A stretch of 7,209 nt of DNA from Bacteroidales bacterium (GCA_024763595.1 JANTFK010000162.1:1-7209); one strand, 5' to 3'; positions 1 through 6,523 are shown, counted from the first letter of the stretch. A program made the numbers and translations. Notes: generated by a model not told the origin, from the letters alone.

Positions 1-126
1 GCCAAAGTGGAGCGGCATGTATTGAACTACGTCCCCAAACAGTTACAAAAAATCAAAAGCATCAGGAGAAGGGACCTGAAGATCAAGAGACTGATAAAAA
101 GATTTCATTTCACCAAGCGTTCCTGA
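1..126 (+). CDS. C-terminal end of an unrecognised basic protein (partial, 5' end outside window)
   Basis: Frame 1 stays open from the first base of the window to a TGA at 124-126 and gives the last 41 residues of a protein. The tail is strongly basic, with many Lys and Arg residues in clusters such as SIRRRDLKIKR, and it looks helical. That would suit contact with RNA or with membrane phospholipid, but this is only a guess. I do not recognise the family. Frame 3 is also open across the stretch and runs to about 150, so the frame choice rests on composition and on the neat end just before the opposing gene. The gene converges on the PurF-like gene with only 6 bases between the two stop codons, so there is no room for a separate terminator. 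Confidence 0.5.
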   Translation, partial: AKVERHVLNYVPKQLQKIKSIRRRDLKIKRLIKRFHFTKRS

Positions 127-132
127 TACCTC

Positions 133-2034
133 TCAGTAGGCACGGGTATTGACTCCGTGAATATAATTGAGGAAAGAGGTGCTCACCACCTTATTGCCAC
201 CCGGGGTGGGGTAATCACCGGTAAAGTACCAGTCACCCAGGTCGTCGGGTACCGCTTTGTGCAGGTTCTCAATAGTCTGATAGACAATCCTGACTTCAGC
301 GTTTACATCGGTATCGGTAAGCATCTCCGCTATTTTATCACTGATTTGCCGCTGGCTAAAAGGTTTATAAATATCCTTCACATAATTGACATAATCCTCT
401 TTTGGGAGGCCCTTCTGCATGTTGCATTTCTTATATACCTCGTTGATCACATGCTCCATCTCATGCTCCTTCAGCAATGCGATGGCAGCCTGAAATGCAG
501 TAAAGTCACCCAGCCTGGCCATGTCAATACCGTAACAGTCAGGATACCTGATCTGCGGGGAGGAGGAGACCACCACGATCCGTTTGGGACCCAGCCGGTC
601 CAGGATCTTGATAATACTCTGCTTCAGCGTAGTCCCCCGCACAATGCTGTCATCAATCACCACCAGGTTATCAATCCCCCGCCTGATGGTCCCGTAAGTA
701 ATATCATATACATGGCTCACCATGTCCTTCCGCCCCTTATCCTGTGAAATAAAGGTGCGCAGTTTCAGGTCCTTGATGGCTACTTTCTCGATTCTCGCCC
801 GCTGGGTCATGATTTTCATGACCTCCTCCGAGTTACAGGCACCATTGATCTTTTTTAACTTCTCCCATTTCTGTTGCAGTATATAGTCCTCAACGGCCTT
901 CACCATGCCGTAAAATGCCGATTCGGCCGTATTTGGAATAAAGGAGAAGACTGTATCCTCCACTTCATACTCAATGGCTTCTAAAATACCGGGAACCAGT
1001 AATTCTCCCAGTTTCTTTCTCTCCCTGTAGATCTCTCTGTCACTTCCCCTGGAAAAATAGATCCGCTCGAATGAACATGATTTCTTCACTTCGGGTTCAC
1101 GCACCTGGCTCATCTCGATCTCACCACTTTTCTTCACCACCAGTACATGTCCCGGGGGAAGCTCCTTCACATGCTCAAATTTTACATTCATGGCAGTTTG
1201 AATAACCGGTCGCTCAGAAGTGACAATAACGACTTCATCATCCTGATAGTAATAAGCCGGCCTGATGCCCCATGGGTCGCGCATGGCAAAAACATCACCG
1301 TGACCCAGCATTCCCGCCACAGTATATCCTCCATCCCAGCGTTTACTGGCTTCGGCCAGGACCGACGGGACACTGATCCGCTCTCCAATCTGATCGGTAA
1401 TATCCCTGTTGGTATATCCCTGGGACTTAAACTGATCGAATAACCGCTGATTCTCCGTATCCAGAAAATGGCCCACCTTTTCCAGCATGGTTACCGTATC
1501 GGAGTATTCTTTGGGGTACTGGCCCAATTCAACCAGTATCTCAAACAGCTCATCCACATTTGTAAGGTTGAAGTTACCGGCCATCACCAGGTTCCTGGTC
1601 CGCCAGTTGTTCTGTCTCATGACCGGATGCAGGTTTTCCGTATTGTTGGAACCAAATGTACCATAACGAAGATGTCCCAGGTAGGCTTCCGCAACAAAGG
1701 GCAGGTTGGCCTTTGCCCAGTGCGGATCATTCAGTGCATCCGGATAATCACGTTCAGCCTCCTCATAATGGCTATAGATATGTTTGAAAATTTCGTTGAT
1801 GGCCGAAGAACCAGCTTCTCTCTGGCGGCTGAAATATTTTTTCCCCGGCGGGGTATCCAGTTTCAGGCTAACCACACCCGCACCGTCCTGTCCCCTGTTC
1901 CGCTGTTTCTCCATTAAAAGATATAACTTTTCCAGGCCATACCTCCAGGAACCATAAGTCAGCTGATAATATTCCAGCGGTTTGAGCAGCCTGATCAGCG
2001 CAATACCACATTTGTGTTTAACTTCATCGGTCAT
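133..2034 (-). CDS. purF: Amidophosphoribosyltransferase, long divergent PurF-like form (class II glutamine amidotransferase plus PRPP transferase)
   Basis: The protein has 633 residues, against roughly 460-505 for usual PurF, which makes phosphoribosylamine from PRPP and glutamine in the first step of purine synthesis. The class II glutaminase half is readable. Cys9 follows an eight-residue leader and should become the N-terminal nucleophile after processing. QRNRGQDGAG lies at 44-53, HLRYGT at 121-126 (Arg123), GNFNLTN at 153-159, Ser178-Asp179 match the glutamine-binding SD pair, and RDPWGIRP is at 252-259. The phosphoribosyltransferase half holds FSRGSD at 327-332, the PRPP loop VVIDDSIVRGTT at 458-469 and SSPQIRYPDCYGID at 491-504. 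About 110 further residues follow (from about 525) with no motif I know. Where usual PurF has His-Asn-Gly in the oxyanion hole, this protein has Gly-Asn-Phe. It starts 11 bases after the SPOR gene stops, so the two are probably co-transcribed. Family membership is secure. Whether this is the cell's main PurF or a paralogue with another substrate is open. Confidence 0.9.
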   Translation of the reverse strand: MTDEVKHKCGIALIRLLKPLEYYQLTYGSWRYGLEKLYLLMEKQRNRGQDGAGVVSLKLDTPPGKKYFSRQREAGSSAINEIFKHIYSHYEEAERDYPDALNDPHWAKANLPFVAEAYLGHLRYGTFGSNNTENLHPVMRQNNWRTRNLVMAGNFNLTNVDELFEILVELGQYPKEYSDTVTMLEKVGHFLDTENQRLFDQFKSQGYTNRDITDQIGERISVPSVLAEASKRWDGGYTVAGMLGHGDVFAMRDPWGIRPAYYYQDDEVVIVTSERPVIQTAMNVKFEHVKELPPGHVLVVKKSGEIEMSQVREPEVKKSCSFERIYFSRGSDREIYRERKKLGELLVPGILEAIEYEVEDTVFSFIPNTAESAFYGMVKAVEDYILQQKWEKLKKINGACNSEEVMKIMTQRARIEKVAIKDLKLRTFISQDKGRKDMVSHVYDITYGTIRRGIDNLVVIDDSIVRGTTLKQSIIKILDRLGPKRIVVVSSSPQIRYPDCYGIDMARLGDFTAFQAAIALLKEHEMEHVINEVYKKCNMQKGLPKEDYVNYVKDIYKPFSQRQISDKIAEMLTDTDVNAEVRIVYQTIENLHKAVPDDLGDWYFTGDYPTPGGNKVVSTSFLNYIHGVNTRAY

Positions 2035-2045
2035 GTCGCCATATG

Positions 2046-2510
2046 CTATTCGGGGCTCCTGATGTTAACATAATCGGGAACAATAAAGGAATTTGGAAAC
2101 TGTTTTTGTATACGGTCCTGCAACTTCAGGGCCTGGCTCCGGGTTCTGCAATCTCCCACATATACTTTAAAGAATGGCTCATCATACTTATGGTAGGCAT
2201 CTACCCCGGGGAAGTCCGATACAAACCTGGCCCGTACACGTTGCTGTTCTTCCTTGGCACCCAGTCCGCTCTCCGAAAAAATCCGGATCCGGTAACCGGG
2301 GACTCCGGTAACTTTTTTATTCTGCGAGAGTAGCTTGTAGTAATTGGCCACAAGCAGGCTGTCCACTTCCAGGTTAACCTTTCCGGAAGATCCCCCTTCC
2401 AGTAATATTGTCAGCATATCTTCTCGGGTATTATGCTGCTGCGATACTTGCCCCTGGAGGGAAAATACTGTAAAAGTACAACACACGAAAAATAGCAGAC
2501 TGCGTGTCAT
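2046..2510 (-). CDS. Secreted SPOR-domain protein
   Basis: From the ATG at 2508-2510 the protein has 154 residues and begins with a good signal peptide: a short n-region with one Arg, a hydrophobic core LLFFVCCTFTVFSL, then a likely cleavage before Gln in LQGQ. In-frame ATGs also exist at 2526-2528 (six residues longer) and 2562-2564 (18 longer). I prefer the shortest because it gives the most normal signal peptide; no start has a Shine-Dalgarno sequence, as is common in Bacteroidota. The C-terminal half is a SPOR domain: GYRIRIFSESG followed by a helix rich in Glu and Arg, then PFFKVYVGDCRTRSQALKL and a last helix and strand ending in VPDYVNI. SPOR domains bind peptidoglycan stripped of stem peptides, typically at division sites, so a periplasmic role is inferred. 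The region between the signal peptide and the SPOR domain (about 60 residues) is unassigned. The gene reads into the PurF-like gene. Confidence 0.85.
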   Translation of the reverse strand: MTRSLLFFVCCTFTVFSLQGQVSQQHNTREDMLTILLEGGSSGKVNLEVDSLLVANYYKLLSQNKKVTGVPGYRIRIFSESGLGAKEEQQRVRARFVSDFPGVDAYHKYDEPFFKVYVGDCRTRSQALKLQDRIQKQFPNSFIVPDYVNIRSPE

Positions 2511-2514
2511 CCGG

Positions 2515-2522
2515 TAAATTTG
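2515..2522 (+). promoter_or_regulatory. Possible -7 promoter element (TAAATTTG) for the membrane protein gene
   Basis: TAAATTTG is an exact match to the Bacteroidota -7 consensus TAnnTTTG, on the + strand 79 bases before the ATG at 2602. I see no convincing TTG or TTTG at the expected -33 distance upstream. The site also lies just before the start of the divergent SPOR gene, so it may be chance in an AT-rich spacer. Confidence 0.22.
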
Positions 2523-2601
2523 TGGCATAAAAATAATCAAATTTGTATTCTGTTTGTCATACATATGATAATTTGCTTACATTGAAAACTGTTTACTACT
2601 T

Positions 2602-3264
2602 ATGAGCAGTAAAATAAGACGGATTGAGGTGATTACCGGACTGTTGATCATTATGACAGCTTTCAGTTTTGTAGCCGCCCTGTTACTGGATTTCGATTTT
2701 GTGAGTCCCTATGCCACACTGAAGGAAGACCTTTCTTACCTCTCCGATCACCTGAGGAGTCAGCAAATCAGCTCCTGGGCCTGGTTAACCACGTCGATTA
2801 CCATTTTGATTGCTACTCCTTTCTACTTCGTGATGTTCCATAAACGGCTGAGGTATCTCCATTATATTACCGGCCTGATGATGCTGGGCGGGGCTGCCGG
2901 ATTTCTTTTAATGGGGCTAACAGGTCTCGATCTCCATCAGGACCTTGTCCGCATCACACAGGAAGGATTTGAACAGGCCGATGGCCAGGCAAAGCTTGGC
3001 CTTTTGCAGCAATACCGGCAGGCACAACTCTACCGTTATGCAGGAAGCAGTTTTGTGGGTTTATTCGCCATGGGATTGGGCCTGATTAAATTCAGGTTGG
3101 CAAAATTTCCGATTTTTTCCACCATCCTGCTTTTAAGCAGCGGGCCCGTCCTGATCTTCTTTAACTGGTATGATCCGGATCACCTGGCCCGGACCGTAGC
3201 CATGGCTGGTATCATGATAGGTGTGACCGTCTTTTGCGTACGACTGATCAACAAAGGAATATAA
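2602..3264 (+). CDS. Six-helix integral membrane protein of unknown function
   Basis: The protein has 220 residues and six clear hydrophobic segments, at about 11-30, 59-79, 86-107, 146-164, 170-189 and 197-216. A polar region at 31-58 (VSPYATLKEDLSYLSDHL) and another at 108-145, rich in Gln, Asp and Glu, separate the helices and probably form the soluble loops. Arg and Lys cluster at the N-terminus (SSKIRRIE) and after helix 2 (HKRLR), which by the positive-inside rule puts those ends in the cytoplasm. I see no catalytic motif, transporter signature or metal-binding cluster. The size and layout resemble DUF4386-type membrane proteins, but I cannot confirm that by eye. The start has no Shine-Dalgarno sequence. 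It stands alone: divergent from the SPOR/PurF-like unit and convergent with yebC, with 8 bases between the stops. Confidence 0.82.
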   Translation: MSSKIRRIEVITGLLIIMTAFSFVAALLLDFDFVSPYATLKEDLSYLSDHLRSQQISSWAWLTTSITILIATPFYFVMFHKRLRYLHYITGLMMLGGAAGFLLMGLTGLDLHQDLVRITQEGFEQADGQAKLGLLQQYRQAQLYRYAGSSFVGLFAMGLGLIKFRLAKFPIFSTILLLSSGPVLIFFNWYDPDHLARTVAMAGIMIGVTVFCVRLINKGI

Positions 3265-3272
3265 AAAGAAAT

Positions 3273-4013
3273 TTACGCGATGGCTTCGGATAGTTCATCG
3301 GTTACGTTCAGGTTGTGTGAAACAGCCTGAACATCATCGTCATCCTCGAACTCTTCCACGATTTTCATGATCTGTACAGCCTGTTCCAGCGGAAGGTCCA
3401 TTGTTTCATTGGGAATTCGCTGTAATTCTGCACTTTCAGGTTCCAGTCCCATCTCCTGGATCTTTTTCTGAACGTTATGAAAATCTTCCATGGGTGTTGT
3501 GATCATAAAAACGTCATCCTCAAGTTCAACTTCCTCCACGCCTGCATCGATCAGTTCAAGCTCGAATTCATCCGGATCCAGTTCACCCTTGGCCAGGCTG
3601 ATTATGCCCTTACGTTCAAACATATAGCTTAACGAACCATTGGTCCCCAGGTTACCCCCCCTTTTATTAAAAATGGAACGTACATTACTGATCGTCCGGT
3701 TCCGGTTGTCGGTCAGGCAGTCGATAAAAACACCTGTTCCGTGGGGAAGCATTCCTTCAAACGTAAGCTCTATAAAGGAAGAATTGTCCCTGTCTGCCTT
3801 GTTAATGGCTCTCTGGATGGTATCCTTGGGCATATTCATACCCTTGGCATTTTGCACCGCAGCACGAAGACGCGGATTTGATTCAGGGTCGATACCACCC
3901 TCACTGGCCGCTACAGTAATCTCTTTGATGAGTTTGGTGAAAAGTTTTCCCCGTTTGGCATCATTGGCGCCTTTCTTGCGCTTGATGGTCGACCATTTAC
4001 TGTGTCCTGACAT
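3273..4013 (-). CDS. yebC: YebC/PmpR/TACO1-family protein
   Basis: The protein has 246 residues, the normal length for the family, and starts with its hallmark GHSKWSTIKRKKGANDAKRG at 3-22, then LFTKLIKEI. Further family blocks are NPRLRAAVQNAK at 46-57, MPKDTIQRAI at 61-70, the central CLTDNRNRTISNVR at 99-112 and GGNLGTNGSLSYMFERKG at 119-136. The C-terminus is acidic (EEFEDDDDVQAV) as is usual. Members were long annotated as transcriptional regulators. Newer work on bacterial YebC and mitochondrial TACO1 points to help with translation, especially through polyproline stretches; which role applies here is inference. The start fits the family N-terminus exactly. The coding strand carries a run of seven G at codons 118-120 (window 3655-3661). 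It has its own promoter candidate and lies 60 bases downstream of the LiaF-like gene in the same direction. Confidence 0.96.
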   Translation of the reverse strand: MSGHSKWSTIKRKKGANDAKRGKLFTKLIKEITVAASEGGIDPESNPRLRAAVQNAKGMNMPKDTIQRAINKADRDNSSFIELTFEGMLPHGTGVFIDCLTDNRNRTISNVRSIFNKRGGNLGTNGSLSYMFERKGIISLAKGELDPDEFELELIDAGVEEVELEDDVFMITTPMEDFHNVQKKIQEMGLEPESAELQRIPNETMDLPLEQAVQIMKIVEEFEDDDDVQAVSHNLNVTDELSEAIA

Positions 4014-4035
4014 AATGATTCTGCTATATTTCCTG

Positions 4036-4043
4036 CAAAATTA
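4036..4043 (-). promoter_or_regulatory. Candidate -7 promoter element (TAATTTTG) for yebC
   Basis: On the minus strand TAATTTTG matches the Bacteroidota -7 consensus TAnnTTTG exactly and sits 22 bases before the yebC ATG, a sensible distance for a short leader. About 20 bases upstream is a T-rich stretch (GTTTTTATT) where a -33 TTTG would be expected, but no exact match occurs. This suggests yebC can be transcribed independently of the LiaF-like gene behind it. Confidence 0.38.
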
Positions 4044-4073
4044 ACAAAACACCGGTTTAATAAAAACCCCCTT

Positions 4074-4607
4074 TCATTGACGGATCACCTGAACACCACC
4101 AAAGACCACATCTACTTTAATATCGATGGATGCTGAATCGGCCGACCAGGAATCACTCTCATAGATGGTCGTTCCAAAGACGGCACTGTTCCCGTCAGGC
4201 AGCTCTGCTCCTGCAAAAACCGCATCCGCTTCGATCCTTACCGGTTTGTCCCTTGGAATGATGATCTGGGCTCCCCCGAACACGGTACTGATCTTGGCGT
4301 GAAAACTACCCTGATCCAGATCCACATTGGTAAAATCGTAGACACCCTTGGCAAAGAGCACGGTGTACTCTTTCCCCGGTTCCGGATTGTCGTATACCCG
4401 TTCACTGAATATGGTTTCTTCCGGCTCAAAATGATGATGTGTTATGAGGAACCTGCCAAACAGCACCTTAATTCCCAGTAAGATCAGAAAGATCCCCACC
4501 AGCACCTTGAAGACAGGGAAATCCACATTGAGAACCACTTTTATGATGAGTGCGATACCCAGCAACAGTAAAAATGCACCCCAGAATAATCCTGCTCCCA
4601 TTTTCAT
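4074..4607 (-). CDS. LiaF-like small membrane protein (LiaF C-terminal / DUF2154-type domain)
   Basis: The protein has 177 residues. Two hydrophobic helices (about 5-25 and 31-51) with a short turn form a hairpin at the N-terminus, followed by HHH at 57-59 and a soluble all-beta domain. That domain repeats a motif of the form V-F-x-G-A/V-x-I/L: VFGGAQI at 109-115, VFAGAEL at 130-136 and VFGGVQV at 168-174, with a weaker copy near LFAKGVYDF at 84-92. This is the pattern of the LiaF/YvqF C-terminal domain, which in Firmicutes restrains the LiaRS cell-envelope stress system and usually follows four helices. Here only two helices are present and no histidine kinase or response regulator lies nearby, so the regulatory role cannot be carried over. 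A second ATG two codons in (4599-4601) is an equally possible start. It diverges from miaB. Confidence 0.82.
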   Translation of the reverse strand: MKMGAGLFWGAFLLLLGIALIIKVVLNVDFPVFKVLVGIFLILLGIKVLFGRFLITHHHFEPEETIFSERVYDNPEPGKEYTVLFAKGVYDFTNVDLDQGSFHAKISTVFGGAQIIIPRDKPVRIEADAVFAGAELPDGNSAVFGTTIYESDSWSADSASIDIKVDVVFGGVQVIRQ

Positions 4608-4745
4608 CTGTTTTAAATTTATGAATAATACTGTTTTTTTATGATTACAATGATAAGAAGAACCGGTAAGGAGGGAAACCAGAAATCGGCCAACTGCCCC
4701 ATATTGCCGGTAAAAGTCCTATATTTTATGTAAGTTCGCAAATCG

Positions 4746-6071
4746 ATGTCAACCCGGAAACTATATATTGAAACCTATGGCTGTCAGATGAATGTGCTGG
4801 ATAGCGAAGTGGTGGCTGCCATCCTGCAGCAACAAAACTACCAGCTGACCGGCGAGCTGCATGAAGCTGACCTGGTACTGGTCAATACCTGCTCGATCCG
4901 TGATAATGCCGAGCAGCGGGTTCGATCGAGGCTGCAGCATTTCAAAGGGCTCAAACAGGGAACCCGGCCAGTTACCGTGGGGGTCATTGGTTGTATGGCC
5001 GAGCGGCTTAAGGAAAAACTGCTGGAAGAGGAAAAGGTGGTGGATCTTGTGGTGGGGCCCGATGCCTACCGGGAACTACCACTCCTGTTACAGGAGGTGG
5101 GAAGCGGGCAAAAAGGAGTCAATACGCTGCTGTCACTGGAAGAGACCTATGGTGACATTAACCCGGTACGCATGGACCGGAATCATGTAACCTCTTTTGT
5201 TGCCATTATGCGCGGATGCAACAATTTTTGCAGCTACTGCGTGGTACCGGGCACCCGGGGACGCGAACGGAGCAGGGATCCGGAAACCATTATCCGGGAA
5301 ACAACTGAACTTTTTCAGCGCGGCTACAGGGAGGTAACGCTCCTTGGACAGAATGTCAACTCATACCGGTGGAAAAACGGAGGTAATGAGCTACAATTTG
5401 AAAAGTTACTGGAACGGGTGGCCGTAATCGATCCTGATCTGCGGGTCAGGTTTGCCACATCCCATCCGAAAGATATGTCGGACGACCTGTTAAAGGTTAT
5501 GGCCGCACACCCCAATCTTTGCAGGTCTGTTCACCTGCCGGTACAATCAGGCAGCACAGAAGTCCTGCAAAGAATGAAACGCAGGTATACCCGTGAGCAC
5601 TATATGGACCGGATATCGGCCATCCGAAAATATTTGCCTGAAGCGTCCATATCAACAGATATTATTACCGGGTTTTGTGGAGAGACCGAAGCTGAGCACC
5701 AGCAAACCCTCAGCCTCATGAAATGGGTGGGATACGACTTCTCCTACATGTTCAAATACAGTGAGCGCCCCGGTACTTTTGCTGCTGAAAGATATGAGGA
5801 TGATGTGCCGGATGAGATTAAAACCCACCGCTTGAATGAGGTCATTGACCTGCAGATGAGGCTCTCCCTGGAGAGCAAGGAGCGTGATGTGGGCCGGACC
5901 TTCCAGGTGCTGGTAGAGGGAACCTCCAAGAAGTCAGATGATCACCTGTACGGGCGTACCTCCCAGAACAAAGTAGTGGTCTTTCCAAAAAGGGATATTA
6001 AACGTGGGGATTATATAAATATCAGTGTCACTGATTGCACATCTGCCACCCTGATCGGAGAGGTGATTTAA
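4746..6071 (+). CDS. miaB: tRNA-2-methylthio-N6-dimethylallyladenosine synthase MiaB
   Basis: The protein has 441 residues, the usual length. MiaB is a radical-SAM methylthiotransferase that turns i6A at position 37 of tRNAs reading UNN codons into ms2i6A, in the cytoplasm, after MiaA has added the isopentenyl group. The N-terminal UPF0004 domain shows its three auxiliary-cluster cysteines: YGCQMN (Cys13), NTCSIR (Cys49) and GCMAER (Cys83). The radical-SAM cluster is MRGCNNFCSYCVVP with Cys158, Cys162 and Cys165. GQNVNSY at 201-207, the HLPVQSGS block at 263-270 and STDIITGF at 303-310 are further family signatures. A TRAM domain fills about 377-441. All key residues are present and there is no sign of damage. 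The ATG at 4746 places the first beta strand (LYIETYGC) at the normal distance. It faces the LiaF-like gene head to head and the STAS gene tail to tail. Confidence 0.97.
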   Translation: MSTRKLYIETYGCQMNVLDSEVVAAILQQQNYQLTGELHEADLVLVNTCSIRDNAEQRVRSRLQHFKGLKQGTRPVTVGVIGCMAERLKEKLLEEEKVVDLVVGPDAYRELPLLLQEVGSGQKGVNTLLSLEETYGDINPVRMDRNHVTSFVAIMRGCNNFCSYCVVPGTRGRERSRDPETIIRETTELFQRGYREVTLLGQNVNSYRWKNGGNELQFEKLLERVAVIDPDLRVRFATSHPKDMSDDLLKVMAAHPNLCRSVHLPVQSGSTEVLQRMKRRYTREHYMDRISAIRKYLPEASISTDIITGFCGETEAEHQQTLSLMKWVGYDFSYMFKYSERPGTFAAERYEDDVPDEIKTHRLNEVIDLQMRLSLESKERDVGRTFQVLVEGTSKKSDDHLYGRTSQNKVVVFPKRDIKRGDYINISVTDCTSATLIGEVI

Positions 6072-6079
6072 CCGGTCCG

Positions 6080-6100
6080 CCCGCTGCAGAGAGGCAGGGG
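6080..6100. terminator. Possible hairpin between the convergent miaB and STAS genes
   Basis: CCCGCTGC (6080-6087) and GCAGGGG (6094-6100) can pair as a seven-base-pair GC-rich stem with one bulged G and an AGAGAG loop. It lies in the 32-base gap between two stop codons, where a shared two-way terminator would be expected. No T-run follows on either strand, so it does not meet the classic intrinsic-terminator pattern. Confidence 0.35.
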
Positions 6101-6103
6101 AAG

Positions 6104-6451
6104 CTATTCCAGCACAAGCTGTATCTTCTCCACGCTCTTTTTACAGGTGCAAAATGCAAGTTCTGCCTCCAGTTCCAGCAGCATGATCAGTTCCCTGACC
6201 TCCGGTGTAACATTGCAGAGTTTGAATTCACTGCCATTACGACTGGCATACCCTGTAATCTCTTTTAACACTTCAAACCCGGATGAGTCAATGAACCTGA
6301 TGCCATTCAGGTCAAAAGCAACTGTAACGCCCGGCTCTTCCACCAGCTCCTCGAGCTGTTGTTTAACCAGTGCTGAAAAGAGGGTGTTAAACCTGTTCAC
6401 CTGGAACAGCTCCACCCGGTACTGATTCTCTTCTTTTGCTATTTTCAGCAT
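6104..6451 (-). CDS. Single-domain STAS protein (anti-sigma-factor-antagonist-like)
   Basis: The protein has 115 residues, the size of a stand-alone STAS domain such as SpoIIAA or RsbV. The central strand and loop read VAFDLNGIRFIDSSGFEVLKE (positions 44-64), which is the STAS signature. In the DSSG motif (55-58), Ser57 aligns with the serine that partner kinases phosphorylate in SpoIIAA and RsbV. FKLCNVTPEVRELIMLLEL follows, as in antagonist proteins where this helix contacts the partner. In the known systems the unphosphorylated STAS protein pulls an anti-sigma kinase away from its target, and a PP2C-type phosphatase resets it. No kinase, phosphatase or sigma factor gene is in this window, so partner and pathway are unknown. 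The C-terminus holds an unusual CTC cysteine pair (101 and 103). It converges on miaB and diverges from the SQR-like gene. Confidence 0.88.
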   Translation of the reverse strand: MLKIAKEENQYRVELFQVNRFNTLFSALVKQQLEELVEEPGVTVAFDLNGIRFIDSSGFEVLKEITGYASRNGSEFKLCNVTPEVRELIMLLELEAELAFCTCKKSVEKIQLVLE

Positions 6452-6523
6452 ATTTATTTTGTGCTAAATCAGCCTGTAAAGTAAAATGGTATCTTTCAGA
6501 CAAGAGAAAAATCAGAAACGAAG

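Noticed and set aside
157..747. Long open frame on the + strand opposite the PurF-like gene
   Set aside because: It is fully antisense to a gene with clear family motifs, its translation shows no recognisable domain, and its His- and Leu-rich makeup is typical of a shadow frame.
1147..1917. Two further + strand open frames opposite the PurF-like gene
   Set aside because: Both lie inside the conserved glutaminase-coding region on the other strand and carry no motif of their own.
2043..2333. + strand open frame opposite the SPOR gene
   Set aside because: Antisense to the SPOR domain; the SPOR reading has a signal peptide and domain motifs, this one has none.
3640..4044. + strand open frame opposite the start of yebC
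   Set aside because: It overlaps the most conserved part of yebC in antisense and encodes nothing recognisable.
4054..4068. Small hairpin GGTTT/AAACC after the LiaF-like gene as a terminator
   Set aside because: The stem is only five base pairs, mostly A-T, and it overlaps the region where the yebC promoter would lie; too weak to call.
4720..4738. TATATTTT and TAAGTTCG as -7 promoter elements for miaB
   Set aside because: Each misses the TAnnTTTG consensus by one base, no well-spaced -33 TTG accompanies them, and one is only a few bases from the start codon.
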